A DNA stretch of 36,041 nucleotides from Ignavibacteriota bacterium (GCA_016219595.1 JACRLY010000073.1:1-36041); one strand, 5' to 3'. Shown: positions 21,944 to 31,711, numbered from the stretch's first letter. The notes: generated by a model not told the origin, from the letters alone. Translations and numbers: made by a program.

Positions 21944-24900
21944 TTAATACAGAATCATTTTACCCGAATAAGTCTTATTACCAACATTCAACCTGTAAAT
22001 ATACATGCCCTGATTAGATTTAATTCCATCAGATTGGATACCGTTCCAAACTGCAAATTTCCTTCCTTCGGACTGACCTTCATCGACAAGAGTAGTAATC
22101 AGATTCCCCATGAGGTCATAAATCCTGAGTGAAACATGTTCAGGTTCTGATAATTCATAATAAATAGCAGTTGATGAACTGAAAGGATTTGGATAAACGG
22201 ATATAGCTGAATGTGAGTCCTCATCCTCAACAGAAATAGTGTTATAAGCACTTATAAAATCATTTTTAGTTTTTGTTGAATTTTGGGAACCGTCCGATAC
22301 TGTTAATGATACATTATATATACCCTGTACAGTATAGACATGAGAAGGATTTTGCTGCTGACTTGTTCCCCCGTCACCGAAATTCCATGTCCATGATATA
22401 GGATTACCGAAACTGAGGTCTGTAAAATTAACTGTTAGAGGAATTAGTCCTGAATTAGTATCGGCAGAGAAGGAAGCACCGAATAATTCATAAACAGAAA
22501 TATAATCATTTTTGCTGACCACTGAGGAATCTTCTTGATTCTTTACAATTAGAATAACTGTATAAATACCGGCATCAGTGTAAGTGTGTTTCGGGCTTTG
22601 TTCAGGAGAAGTCTCCCCGTCGCCGAAATCCCAAAGCCATGAAGTCGCTGTACCTTTGGTATGGTCTGTAAACTGAACTTCCAAAGGTTGAATTCCCTCT
22701 AGGGGTGTAGCTGAAAATTCGCCTTGAATCGAGATAACATTAATATATTTATCTTTCGATTCGGTATCCTGGTTATCAGCATTCGAAGCAGTAAGTGTAA
22801 CTCTATAAGAACCTGTGTTATTATAAATATGTAAGGGATTTTTTTCGCTTGAATTTTTCCCGTCACCAAAATCCCACCACCAAGAATTTGGATTGCCTTT
22901 CGATGAATCACTGAATTGAACTGCAAGAGGTGCAACTCCGGATAAAGGTGAGGCTCCGAAATCAGCCATAACGCTTGGGGGAGCGACTGTACCGGGTATA
23001 AGAATTTCGAAATCATCAACAATTCCTTCAGTCATTGTATATGGAACACTTTGAGAATTTATAATTGGCAGCACTGTAAATTTAAATCTCATTCTATTGG
23101 TTAATTTTACGTAATCATCAATTTTAACTAAAATTTTATACCATCCCCATGTGGAAGTATTTAAAGTATCGACAGGTATCCAGGAAGAACCGGCATTACT
23201 CGAAATTGAAAATATGAAAAGTGAACCGTTCTCAGGATTCGGCAGTTCAAATAAATTCCAAAATTCGTTCGTAAACCACCTGAAATATCTGACTATAGGA
23301 TTTGTTACATGAGATAAATCGTACAATCCGGAAATTAGTGTTGTTGTTCCATTCGGCATACCCTGCAATGCACTTTGAACATCATTAAGATATTCGAAAA
23401 AATTACTTGTCCTAATAGGTCTGTCAATAAAAACATTTGACCCGGTAACAAAACATTTATTACCGTTAATTGAATGGTCTTCACCGGGTTGCAGGGTATC
23501 TATATTATCACCGTTTTCAATTGATTCATCTTTTGGTACGGCTCTTTCCCAAACTCCATTGCTGGCATTATCATCGGGACTGCCCACAGACCAATTATTT
23601 TCAATTTCAAATTCTTCCTTGACAAAAGTATCATATCCGATAAGAAATTGATATGGTGTGAAATCAGGGTAATCAACTGTAAATTTAAAATTTCTTCCGC
23701 TTACGCTTTCTTTTGCATGTATATAATATTTTACCATAGTACCCGTTGGTAAAGCAGGAATTTCTGCCTTATATTTTGTATCTAAGGGGTCGTTTGAAAT
23801 TACCTTAATTGCCGGAATAAGATTGAGAGTTTTCATATTATCAATTGAATAAACTATATAAACCGAATCGGGATGGCTGTTTAAATAGTTCGGTTCCGAT
23901 TTCAAATTGAATTCAACTAAATAAGGTTCTGTTATGTTTTTTGTGTCTTCAAGCGGAGTATGTTCGAATGAAATTACCATCGCCAAATCTGTTCCAATAT
24001 GATGCATGTTGAATGCGGTACATATTTCCGATAGATGAGGAGTACCGTTGCTAAGGTCATTATCTCCACTTCCCTGGTTATCATCAGATACAATTGTTTC
24101 GAAAAACCAATCGTTGAAAGCAAGTCCGACATCTAAATTATCAGGAGTACCGTATTTTGCAAAATGAGAAACTTTCTCGACAATATCACGTGAGGTCAAT
24201 TTCTTAAAGTCCCAGAAGGCACCGGATAAAATCTGGCCGTCATGGTGGGATTCTCCATCAATGCTGTCAGGATAAATATTAATATTATTAAGCGTTCTGA
24301 TATTTTTATTGCTATCCGAGGCAAACGCACCTCTTCCTATCATCTCATCGTCAATCATTAAAGCTGAGCCGACATCGGCAGTTGCTTCATTACATGTTAA
24401 ATTCAACATCCCTACGTCAACTGTACCATTAATTTTGTCATATAACTGGTAATTTACATTGTGTGTGTATTCATGATATAATATAGAGGGTGTCTCCGTG
24501 AATTTATATTCGGGTAAATATGGTTCTTGAAAATAAATATCTGAACCTGCTGCTCCGGCATTGGGAGAAAAACTTGCCTGGATATATAAATTCACCTGTT
24601 TATCCAAACCATGAAACGAAGAATCAAGATTCTTCAAATAATCATGAATATATGTAGCATGATAATATAACATCCTCTCTTTAATATCTGAGTTATTATT
24701 ATTCCAGTTCAAGGCAAAATTAGCTCCCGGAGTCAGACTGCTTTCGTAATATGCAGTATCGGATTCATTTCCATAAAAGTCCATATATGATACTTTAGCC
24801 CAGGTCCCTTGCATTTTTGCTGAAATTGAATTCAATGAGGGAACATCTTTTGTAAATACTCCATTCTCATCAGCTACATTTCTTTCAGTACCAATGTTAA

Positions 24901-25786
24901 CATATTGATGGGGGAATGACTTTAATTGTTCAGTCTGATAAGAATATTTATCCTTTACCATTCCTTTGACATTGACAGTTGTATTGATTTCACATACCTT
25001 GTTAATTCTCCAGACGATATTGCCGGAATGTGCATCCACAAAGGAATTATAAAACCCTAATGGTTGTTTTGTTTCTACTTTGATGTCATACACAAGTTTG
25101 AAATCAACTTTACCTTTATTTTTAACAGGTAAAATATAAGTTTTTCCCTCCGATTGGGTAACATCTTTTTTTATATTGTATTTCAATCCGACAGAAGCTG
25201 TTTCCATTGCTTTTTGAAGTGGTACCGTTGGAGTTGTGCTTATATTAATATTATTATAATATTCTACTTTGAATGCCGTAACTTTTCCATCATCACGGAT
25301 TCTAAGCTCAACACCTGAAGTAAGGACTTCCAATCCCTCGTAAACCTGCTTGTACCCAACATACCAGAGCTTATTCACTTTTTTTGCTTTTGTCAATTTT
25401 AAATTGGATGGATTAATATTCAATACGGCAGAATTGACATTCAGGAATTGCATAGAGGCAGACTGAACATTGTCATTCGTTATATTGCTTACATTTTCTA
25501 TTTGAATAGGTTTGCCGAATGCCCTGAAGGGTGTCATAGTTGTCTTGTCAATCATCACACTCCATTTGCCATTGGCATTAAAAAAATCTTTCCATTCCGG
25601 ATTGCTTAAAGGAGCATTAGTAAAATTAGAAACGGTTTTAGTTTTATTTTTTTGTGACGGGAGTAAAATTGAGCCGTCTTTTTCAATAACAAAATTAGTT
25701 TTAGTTTTCGCAAACACAGGCTGGTCAATCAATACGAGAGAAATTACGATTGCTATAACCAGGAAAAATGCACTTCCCTTTTTCAT
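21944..25786 (-). CDS. Secreted gluzincin metalloprotease (M4/M36-like) with three PKD domains and T9SS sorting domain
   Basis: This is a 1280-residue preproprotein: signal peptide (about 1-26), then an FTP/PepSY-type propeptide (about 60-265; LWYVGYKQVYEGLEVLTSGV). The catalytic zinc site is H438-E-Y-T-H442, with the third ligand E467 in NEATADVGSAL. A conserved GESHHDGQILSGAFWDF follows, as in fungalysin-like M36 peptidases. Three PKD domains cover about 940-1190 (each with WDFGDG or WNFGDG and HxY), and a T9SS sorting domain covers about 1195-1280 (VYPNPFSSSTAIYYEL, IYDLMGNLITTLVDEG). It should be secreted, activated by propeptide removal and digest extracellular protein. The gene is complete and monocistronic by its terminator. 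M4 versus M36 assignment is uncertain by eye. Confidence 0.92.
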   Translation of the reverse strand: MKKGSAFFLVIAIVISLVLIDQPVFAKTKTNFVIEKDGSILLPSQKNKTKTVSNFTNAPLSNPEWKDFFNANGKWSVMIDKTTMTPFRAFGKPIQIENVSNITNDNVQSASMQFLNVNSAVLNINPSNLKLTKAKKVNKLWYVGYKQVYEGLEVLTSGVELRIRDDGKVTAFKVEYYNNINISTTPTVPLQKAMETASVGLKYNIKKDVTQSEGKTYILPVKNKGKVDFKLVYDIKVETKQPLGFYNSFVDAHSGNIVWRINKVCEINTTVNVKGMVKDKYSYQTEQLKSFPHQYVNIGTERNVADENGVFTKDVPSLNSISAKMQGTWAKVSYMDFYGNESDTAYYESSLTPGANFALNWNNNNSDIKERMLYYHATYIHDYLKNLDSSFHGLDKQVNLYIQASFSPNAGAAGSDIYFQEPYLPEYKFTETPSILYHEYTHNVNYQLYDKINGTVDVGMLNLTCNEATADVGSALMIDDEMIGRGAFASDSNKNIRTLNNINIYPDSIDGESHHDGQILSGAFWDFKKLTSRDIVEKVSHFAKYGTPDNLDVGLAFNDWFFETIVSDDNQGSGDNDLSNGTPHLSEICTAFNMHHIGTDLAMVISFEHTPLEDTKNITEPYLVEFNLKSEPNYLNSHPDSVYIVYSIDNMKTLNLIPAIKVISNDPLDTKYKAEIPALPTGTMVKYYIHAKESVSGRNFKFTVDYPDFTPYQFLIGYDTFVKEEFEIENNWSVGSPDDNASNGVWERAVPKDESIENGDNIDTLQPGEDHSINGNKCFVTGSNVFIDRPIRTSNFFEYLNDVQSALQGMPNGTTTLISGLYDLSHVTNPIVRYFRWFTNEFWNLFELPNPENGSLFIFSISSNAGSSWIPVDTLNTSTWGWYKILVKIDDYVKLTNRMRFKFTVLPIINSQSVPYTMTEGIVDDFEILIPGTVAPPSVMADFGASPLSGVAPLAVQFSDSSKGNPNSWWWDFGDGKNSSEKNPLHIYNNTGSYRVTLTASNADNQDTESKDKYINVISIQGEFSATPLEGIQPLEVQFTDHTKGTATSWLWDFGDGETSPEQSPKHTYTDAGIYTVILIVKNQEDSSVVSKNDYISVYELFGASFSADTNSGLIPLTVNFTDLSFGNPISWTWNFGDGGTSQQQNPSHVYTVQGIYNVSLTVSDGSQNSTKTKNDFISAYNTISVEDEDSHSAISVYPNPFSSSTAIYYELSEPEHVSLRIYDLMGNLITTLVDEGQSEGRKFAVWNGIQSDGIKSNQGMYIYRLNVGNKTYSGKMILY

Positions 25787-25986
25787 AAATTATCCTTTTT
25801 ATTTAAATTTTGGTTCAGTTATATATTAATAGACACAAAAAATACCGTTTTGTTTCAGTAAAATAGTAATTATTATTCTATAAAATTAATTAAATATAAA
25901 TCAGGTTTGAATTTAATAATTATTCAAAATATCATTTATATTATTAATAATGACACATAAAAAGGGAAAATGTCTCAAAAAAAATA

Positions 25987-26898
25987 TTATTTAATCTTTC
26001 CTTCTGCCGCATCATCATAAATTGTTGAGTTGCTTGGGTCTAGGTATTTCAGGTAATGAAAGACCTGCTTTTTCTGGTAACCGTTGAGCAGACCTGCAAT
26101 TTCCTGTGCTTTAGCATCGAAGAAAGCCTGAAGCATTACGCTGGGACCTGTCATTTTTTGTTCCTTAAAAGCTGACATTTCAGTTATAATACTATCGATA
26201 GATGCAAGAGCCTGCTGTTTGTCAATTGCCATTTTGTCAAGCCCGTCTACATAATAGGCAAAAACCATCTTTCGAAAATCATTGTACCTTACATTATTTA
26301 GTTCTGCTGCAAGATTGAATCTTGTGAATTCACCCGGATTCGAAAAAGTCTGGTAACCTTCAGCATTATATGATGCACCTAGAAGCACAAGATTCTTGGC
26401 AATCTCAAAAGACGGAGAACCGTCCAGTTCTCCATAAGTATCCATATCATAACCGATGACAAGATGCATATAATAATCAATAAGAGTTGTGAATGAGTTA
26501 TATGTATTAGGGTCATATTTCAGGTAAGCACCTAATCCGTATTCAAAATTCCATTTCTGGTCATAAAATTTACAGTTAACAGATTGACCTTTGTCAGGTC
26601 CGTCTAAGTAACGTCTTGAAATAATCAGTAGTCTTGCCGAATACCGGTTATTTGTACCACCACTCAAGTAGATAGTTAAATCAACGGGAATTTTATCACC
26701 TTTCCAATCCAATTTTGTGAACTTTTGATTATTAATATAATTTTTAAGGTCACTTTCCATATTAGAAACCTGTGTGCGTGCTTCGAAGGGAAGCTGTTCC
26801 ATGTTGATTGTAACTGTAGCATCTATTTCCTGTGACAATAGATTTTCAAGGTTTAAAATTAAAAATATAATAAATAAACACAGAGTTATTCTTTTCAT
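25987..26898 (-). CDS. DUF4835 family protein (PorD-type, T9SS-associated)
   Basis: This 303-residue protein has a signal peptide (MKRITLCLFIIFLILNLENLLS, mature start QEIDATVTIN). The whole length fits DUF4835: VTINMEQLPFEARTQV, then DQKWNFEYG, FTTLIDYYMHLVIGYDMDTY, FEIAKNLVLLGAS, FRKMVFAYYVDGLDKM and a C-terminal YQKKQVFHYLKYLDPSN. I recall this family being labelled type IX secretion protein PorD in public annotation; its molecular role is poorly defined. It is 200 bases upstream of the metalloprotease on the same strand and could aid T9SS export, but the linkage may be chance. It has no CTD of its own. Confidence 0.85.
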   Translation of the reverse strand: MKRITLCLFIIFLILNLENLLSQEIDATVTINMEQLPFEARTQVSNMESDLKNYINNQKFTKLDWKGDKIPVDLTIYLSGGTNNRYSARLLIISRRYLDGPDKGQSVNCKFYDQKWNFEYGLGAYLKYDPNTYNSFTTLIDYYMHLVIGYDMDTYGELDGSPSFEIAKNLVLLGASYNAEGYQTFSNPGEFTRFNLAAELNNVRYNDFRKMVFAYYVDGLDKMAIDKQQALASIDSIITEMSAFKEQKMTGPSVMLQAFFDAKAQEIAGLLNGYQKKQVFHYLKYLDPSNSTIYDDAAEGKIK

Positions 26899-26979
26899 TT
26901 TTTCACCGATAAAGTTGTATTTCCAATTGTTTTATAACATTTACAGTTAATTTATATTGTAATACTATAAATTCATAAT

Positions 26980-28005
26980 TTAATTAACCAGGTAAAACTT
27001 ACTGATAAAATTTGAAAATTTTCCAATTACTCTTATAAAAAAAACACCATTAAAATTTCTTTTGGGCAAATCGATACCTAATTTATTAACCCCAAAATCA
27101 GTATTATATCCATTGATTTTTATTATTTCATTGCCCATCAAATCATAAATACCAATATTTAATTGTTCTTTATAATGAGAGTAAAATGAAAGACAAATTT
27201 TAGAATCCAAATTATTAATTTCAATTGAACAATCGCTAATCATATTAATCGAATGTTTATCAACCGTACTAATTCTGTCACCTTTAACTTTAATATCATC
27301 AACTTTCATTTTAGGTCGTGTTCCGCTTGCGGAGTCGTTGGGTATATAATAATATTTCCAACGCAATTGAACAAGTATCCTGTCATCACAATCCTGCGGA
27401 AGAATTACATCGAAAAGTTTTTCATGAGGAGGATGAGGATAATTATTCAGGTAACCGGAATAATTATATTCGACCGGATATCCCGACGAATCGGGAATAT
27501 CCCGGAAATCACCCGAATTGCCAAGCCTGTACTGGAATCGGATGCAGTATTGCCTGTTGCTGCTACCCGAAAGGCTTACCAATCCCGCAGTCCATTTAAC
27601 ATTTATGTTTTTATAATGCACTGTTCTAATAGCAAGAACTGCCTCGCCGACATGTCCCGGATAAAAACAAACAGAGTCATCCTGCGTTTGCCCGGTATTT
27701 ATAAAACCGATTCCATTATCGCCAAGACCGTTAATTCTTGAACGGGTATCCAAATAATAAGGACATTCCCAATCTGTGTCCATTTCATCAAGAAGCTGGG
27801 GGTCGATTTTTTTTGTTTGATGGAATACCATGTTTGGTGGATACGTCCCTGCTGGATTTATTGCCGAAGATGAATCCCAACCGGATAATTGATACGAACC
27901 GTTAGACAAATCATACGGGACGGGTGAACTTGGCTGTGAATATAAGTTGCCCGCTACATTCAATAAACACATCAGGAGAAGAAGATATTTAAATCCTCTT
28001 TTCAT
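26980..28005 (-). CDS. Secreted protein with divergent T9SS C-terminal domain
   Basis: The 341-residue protein has a signal peptide (MKRGFKYLLLLMCLLNVAGNLYS, cleavage near 23). The central part (about 110-245) looks like a beta-sandwich, with VGEAVLAIRTVHYKNINVKW, YCIRFQYRLGNSGDFRDIP and DRILVQLRWKYYYIPND. This is reminiscent of the jelly-roll segment in secreted Bacteroidota nucleases and proteases, but no catalytic part is present. The last 75 residues follow the sorting-domain pattern (IGIYDLMGNEIIKING, FNGVFFIRVIGKFSNF) but lack PNP. It lies upstream of the DUF4835 gene on the same strand, with 81 bases between them, and is divergent from the FAD oxidoreductase. The function is unknown; carbohydrate binding is a guess. 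Confidence 0.75.
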   Translation of the reverse strand: MKRGFKYLLLLMCLLNVAGNLYSQPSSPVPYDLSNGSYQLSGWDSSSAINPAGTYPPNMVFHQTKKIDPQLLDEMDTDWECPYYLDTRSRINGLGDNGIGFINTGQTQDDSVCFYPGHVGEAVLAIRTVHYKNINVKWTAGLVSLSGSSNRQYCIRFQYRLGNSGDFRDIPDSSGYPVEYNYSGYLNNYPHPPHEKLFDVILPQDCDDRILVQLRWKYYYIPNDSASGTRPKMKVDDIKVKGDRISTVDKHSINMISDCSIEINNLDSKICLSFYSHYKEQLNIGIYDLMGNEIIKINGYNTDFGVNKLGIDLPKRNFNGVFFIRVIGKFSNFISKFYLVN

Positions 28006-28110
28006 AATTAATATGGATATTTATTATAAATCATTTTACTAAAATTAAATATTTCTGGTTATAATTCTTAGATTTTTTTTAATTTGATAATAAAAAACCG
28101 GAAAATAAAA

Positions 28111-29244
28111 TTGGAAAAAGTTGATATTACTATTATTGGTGCAGGAGTTGTAGGGCTTGCAATTGCTGCATATGTATCTGACAAAAGCCGGAATGTATTA
28201 GTTGTAGAAAAGCACAAATCCTTCGGACAGGAAACTTCGAGCCGGAACAGCGAGGTAATTCACGCAAGCATTTATTACCCGAAAAATTCACTGAAAGGCA
28301 AGCTTTGTCTTGAAGGCAACGAGATGCTTTGTGAACTTTGTCATAAATATAACATCCCGCACAAGAATACAGGGAAACTGATTGTTGCCTGCAACGATGA
28401 GGAAGTAGCAAAACTTCCGATATTGCTGAATACGGCAATGAATAATGGTGCAAAAGGTGTCCATATAATTTCACAAGATGAAGTGAAAAAGATGGAGCCG
28501 AATGTTGAAGCGAGAGCTGCAATTTATTGCCCTACTTCCGGAATTGTAGATTCGCACTCGTTGATGAGGCATTACGAGGCTATGGCAATAGAAAATGGAG
28601 CTAATGCAATCTATGGAATTGAAGTTGTTTCGATAGATAAGGCAAGTGGTGGATATATTGTCGGATACAAGGACAGAAGCGAAGTTAGGGGAAAATTCCA
28701 ATCGCGAATTCTAATTAACTGTGCAGGATTAGAATCAGGAAAAATTTCTGAAATGGCAGGTATCAACCAGGATGAAGCGGGATATAGGATTCAGAGATGC
28801 AAAGGTATTTATTTCAGAGTAAGACATGGAATTGAAAAATTTCCGAAGATGCTGATTTATCCTGTACCACCTGTTCACGGGCATGTGGGAGTGCATACCA
28901 CTCCTGACCTCGGCGGCGGAATGAGACTGGGTCCACATTTTTACTGGACTGATGAAATGGATTTGAATGTTGATGAAAGTTACAGGGAATATTTTTACGA
29001 ATCGGCAGTTCGCTTTCTTCCATTTCTGAAAATTGAAGATTTACAGCCTGATATCGCAGGATTTTATCCAACACGTCAGAAACCCGGCGAAGGATTGATT
29101 GATTTCATTATCAAGCATGAATCAGAAAGAGGATTAGACAATTTCATCAATCTTGTCGGAATAGAATCCCCCGGCTTGACCGCTTCACCTGCGATAGGAA
29201 AGTATGTGAAGGAATTAATTGATAATTCGATATACCTACTTTAG
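28111..29244 (+). CDS. lhgO: LhgO-type FAD-dependent oxidoreductase (L-2-hydroxyglutarate oxidase-like)
   Basis: The protein is 377 residues if translation starts at TTG 28111, which has GGAAAATAAAA ahead of it and gives the family-typical start (L/M)EKVDITIIGAGVVGLAIA. The open frame extends to another TTG at 28084, but no in-frame ATG exists before the FAD motif. The Rossmann motif GAGVVG and the acidic end of strand 2 (VVEK) are at about residues 9-34. SSRNSEVIHASIYYP is the DAO/LhgO signature, and ESPGLTASPAIGKYV closes the FAD site. Members oxidise L-2-hydroxyglutarate to 2-oxoglutarate, passing electrons to the membrane quinone pool; some relatives act on other 2-hydroxy or amino acids. 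The gene appears to be a single-gene unit. Confidence 0.85.
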   Translation: MEKVDITIIGAGVVGLAIAAYVSDKSRNVLVVEKHKSFGQETSSRNSEVIHASIYYPKNSLKGKLCLEGNEMLCELCHKYNIPHKNTGKLIVACNDEEVAKLPILLNTAMNNGAKGVHIISQDEVKKMEPNVEARAAIYCPTSGIVDSHSLMRHYEAMAIENGANAIYGIEVVSIDKASGGYIVGYKDRSEVRGKFQSRILINCAGLESGKISEMAGINQDEAGYRIQRCKGIYFRVRHGIEKFPKMLIYPVPPVHGHVGVHTTPDLGGGMRLGPHFYWTDEMDLNVDESYREYFYESAVRFLPFLKIEDLQPDIAGFYPTRQKPGEGLIDFIIKHESERGLDNFINLVGIESPGLTASPAIGKYVKELIDNSIYLL

Positions 29245-29259
29245 ATTAAATTAAAGTAA

Positions 29260-29436
29260 TATTTCAAAAATATAATCAATCAGCTTGGTATGCTTTTATT
29301 TGAAAAGAATTATGCCAATGATCCAAATAAAAATAATTATACAATAGATATACAGAAATATCCACAAGGTATTTATTATTTTGTAATCAGAACCGGAAAT
29401 CGCATCGAAACAAAAAGCTTTTTTATTATCAGGTAG
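29260..29436 (+). pseudogene. Orphan T9SS sorting-domain fragment
   Basis: In the gap after lhgO, the plus frame ending at TAG 29434-29436 reads QLGMLLFEKNYANDPNKNNY, then TIDIQKYPQGIYYFVIRTGN and KSFFIIR. This is the last 50 residues of a T9SS type A sorting domain. An in-frame TAA at 29257 blocks it upstream, and the PNP half and the cargo part are missing. There is no ribosome-binding site. It is the tail of a lost secreted-protein gene, in the opposite direction to most cargo genes here. Confidence 0.75.
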
Positions 29437-29443
29437 AGATAAT

Positions 29444-29836
29444 TTAATTCAATTGTTCCTTGGAAAACTTCTCGATACCTTTGGCAACTCTACGTACAAG
29501 GTCATCATTGTTAATCGGCTTAGCAATATAATCGTCAGCACCTGTTTCCCGGGCATAGGTTTCTGCTTTGCTCGAGGCAAGTGCAGTAACCATGATTATA
29601 TATGGACGAGGTTTAATCCATGCATTTGTCCTTCTTATTAATTCGATTCCATCCATGACCGGCATCATCCAATCTACGAGTAGAACATTGAAAGGTTCTT
29701 TCTCTAAGAATTCCATGGCTTCGGCGCCATTATATGCGATTTCTGTCTGGTATCCCTTATTATTAAGAATTTTTTTTAGCAGAAGTGCATTAGTCATTTC
29801 ATCTTCGGCTATTAGTATTTTATATGAAGGTAACAT
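29444..29836 (-). CDS. Stand-alone CheY-like response regulator
   Basis: The protein is 130 residues from the ATG at 29836 (MLPSYKILIAEDE), preferred over the upstream ATG at 29863, which would add a non-family hydrophobic stretch. It is a single receiver domain with all key residues: acidic pocket E11-D12, phosphorylation site D55 (LLVDWMMPVMDG), T84 (MVTAL) and K106 (AKPI). There is no output domain, so it must act through a partner protein or as a phosphorelay carrier. No histidine kinase is in the window. It stands alone between the CTD fragment and the divergent GH5 gene. Confidence 0.92.
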   Translation of the reverse strand: MLPSYKILIAEDEMTNALLLKKILNNKGYQTEIAYNGAEAMEFLEKEPFNVLLVDWMMPVMDGIELIRRTNAWIKPRPYIIMVTALASSKAETYARETGADDYIAKPINNDDLVRRVAKGIEKFSKEQLN

Positions 29837-30014
29837 AATTTCAATGAAAAAATAATAGAACATAAATATTATTTTCAGAAAAAAAGACTTATTTAATTAT
29901 TCGGCATTTCTTTGTTAAACTTTATTTAGTAATATAAACTATTTTAAATAAAACTAAAAAATATTAACAAATTAATGTAAATTAAGTTACGTATTCCAAA
30001 CAAAAGGTGAGATT

Positions 30015-31397
30015 ATGAAAACAAAATATTTTGTAATTGTTAGCTTATTTGTCATTAGATGCATTCTTCTTATTCTTTTTATTAATTCATCATCTGCACA
30101 GTTTTCCAAATTCCAGAAATGGCAGCAGCCTGGTTTTTTCAAAGGTTTTACTATGAGTGTATGGGATGGTAAAGATATGCGTGAGGTAAACCAGGAAGAT
30201 TTCGATAGTCTGAAAGCAATAGGTGCAACACTTGTGGTAATTGAAACCCAGGGTAGTATGGATGTAGAACCGCCCTACGGTCCAAATGTCTATTACCAGG
30301 AAGGCGATTATATAGTACTTCATATTGAGATGCTCGACCAGATGGTAGGATTTGCCAGGAATGCCGAATTAATGTATGTCATTGCTGTTCGTGATGGTCC
30401 CGGTCGAATTGATGTGAGCGGGCAGGGAAATTCTACAATCTGGACAAATCCTGCAGAACAGCAGCTATATGGACAAATGTTAAAAGAAATGGCTGCCAGG
30501 TATTTCCCGGACACACTTTTTGGAGGAATGGTTTTGACAGTTGAACCTAATCCGCTCGGCGAATTATGGGAGCCTCCGGTTTCAGTGATGGACAGCGCCC
30601 TGAGAGCCAATGGTATAGACATCAATGCCATTCAATCCATTTGGATAGATTCAATCAGAACTATCGACAGTGATTTACCATTAATAGTCGGTGGTACACA
30701 TGCGAATCATCCGGAATATTTTTCATTAATGAAAAAACAGGCAGATGATAAAATTGTATACTCAGCTCACTTTTATAATCCGGCAAATTACAGCCACGCA
30801 CAGGAACCTTATTCCGTTACTTACCCCGGAGAATATTGGTGTGTCAGGCTCGATGCTTTGAGTATTTTTGATAAAACTTTCCTGAAAAACGAGTTATACA
30901 AACCTGTATCAGATTTTCAGAATTTATATAATGTTCCGATTTTTATAGGGGAATTTGGATTAAATACTCCTCAGAACGGTGGTCAGCAATACCTTGAAGA
31001 TATTGCTTCGATTGCCTGTGAATCAGGTTGGCATTATGCTATATGGGGATTCAATAACGGTCCTAACTTCAACTATAAAGATTTGGACTCAATATTTGGA
31101 ACTAATTATTGGGAGCTTGTCAAAAGTTTTATGAATTGTGATTTTACGCCTGTAATTGAATCATCAGTTGAGAATCATTGCGTTGTTATTTATCCAAATC
31201 CATTCAGTGATTATTGCGAAATAAAATCCGAGCCGAACTGCGAAATTGAGATATTAGATATTTTTGGGAATATCATTATTAAGGGTAAAGAAGTACTAAG
31301 ATGGCAACCGGAGGGTGATTATTTTAACAGTGTATATTTTGCCAGGTTCAAACAGAACAATAAAACTTATACAAAGCCGATTATTCTGCTCAAATGA
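30015..31397 (+). CDS. Secreted GH5-type glycoside hydrolase (cellulase-like) with T9SS C-terminus
   Basis: The 460-residue protein has a signal peptide (about 1-29, ending SSSAQ). The catalytic (beta/alpha)8 domain is at about 38-375 (FFKGFTMSVWDGKDM, SLKAIGATLVVIETQG). The proposed acid/base is E177 in VLTVEPNP and the nucleophile is E313 in FIGEFGLN, the arrangement seen in clan GH-A and GH5. The usual Asn before the acid/base Glu is Val here, a deviation worth noting. AHFYNPANYSH is in the position of the conserved HxY motif. The C-terminal 75 residues form a T9SS-type domain (VIYPNPFSDYCEIK, ILDIFGNIIIKG). It has AAGGTGAG as ribosome-binding site. The substrate is probably a beta-glucan or mannan, but is not determined. 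Confidence 0.85.
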   Translation: MKTKYFVIVSLFVIRCILLILFINSSSAQFSKFQKWQQPGFFKGFTMSVWDGKDMREVNQEDFDSLKAIGATLVVIETQGSMDVEPPYGPNVYYQEGDYIVLHIEMLDQMVGFARNAELMYVIAVRDGPGRIDVSGQGNSTIWTNPAEQQLYGQMLKEMAARYFPDTLFGGMVLTVEPNPLGELWEPPVSVMDSALRANGIDINAIQSIWIDSIRTIDSDLPLIVGGTHANHPEYFSLMKKQADDKIVYSAHFYNPANYSHAQEPYSVTYPGEYWCVRLDALSIFDKTFLKNELYKPVSDFQNLYNVPIFIGEFGLNTPQNGGQQYLEDIASIACESGWHYAIWGFNNGPNFNYKDLDSIFGTNYWELVKSFMNCDFTPVIESSVENHCVVIYPNPFSDYCEIKSEPNCEIEILDIFGNIIIKGKEVLRWQPEGDYFNSVYFARFKQNNKTYTKPIILLK

Positions 31398-31417
31398 ATT
31401 GAATATTCGGTTGAGTA

Positions 31418-31711
31418 ATGAAAGTTCTGAGAGTAAAAAATATTAATGACTGTTTCGAAAGTACAAACGTCAGGGACGCAATTGTTGATTCTCCCATTAG
31501 CAGTAATTTCATCGATTATATGGGCAAATTGGGTAAGCTGATTTATGAAACATCATTAGAAAGACCTTATTTCAAAGTAATTGTCCGGGCAAAATACACA
31601 ATCAAAGGTTCGCAGGGGAATAAAACCATAAGAATGATGTTTCCCGAAAATGCAGGAGATATGTATGTCAGGGAAATAATTAATTATATTGACGGATATA
31701 GAAAGAATTGA
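31418..31711 (+). CDS. Small conserved-looking protein of unknown function
   Basis: This 97-residue soluble protein has no signal peptide. The N-terminal half is LRVKNINDCFESTNVRDAIV and the middle is GKLGKLIYETSLERPYFKVI, with a beta-rich VRAKYTIKGSQGNKTIRM. It starts 20 bases after the GH5 gene and is followed closely by the LRR gene, suggesting one transcript. I do not recognise a family. The even amino-acid use and complete start argue that it is a real gene. Confidence 0.65.
   Translation: MKVLRVKNINDCFESTNVRDAIVDSPISSNFIDYMGKLGKLIYETSLERPYFKVIVRAKYTIKGSQGNKTIRMMFPENAGDMYVREIINYIDGYRKN

Noticed and set aside
28133-29074. Minus-strand open frames opposite the FAD oxidoreductase
   Set aside because: They are shadows of a well-conserved enzyme, with low-complexity Ser/His/Leu-rich translations.
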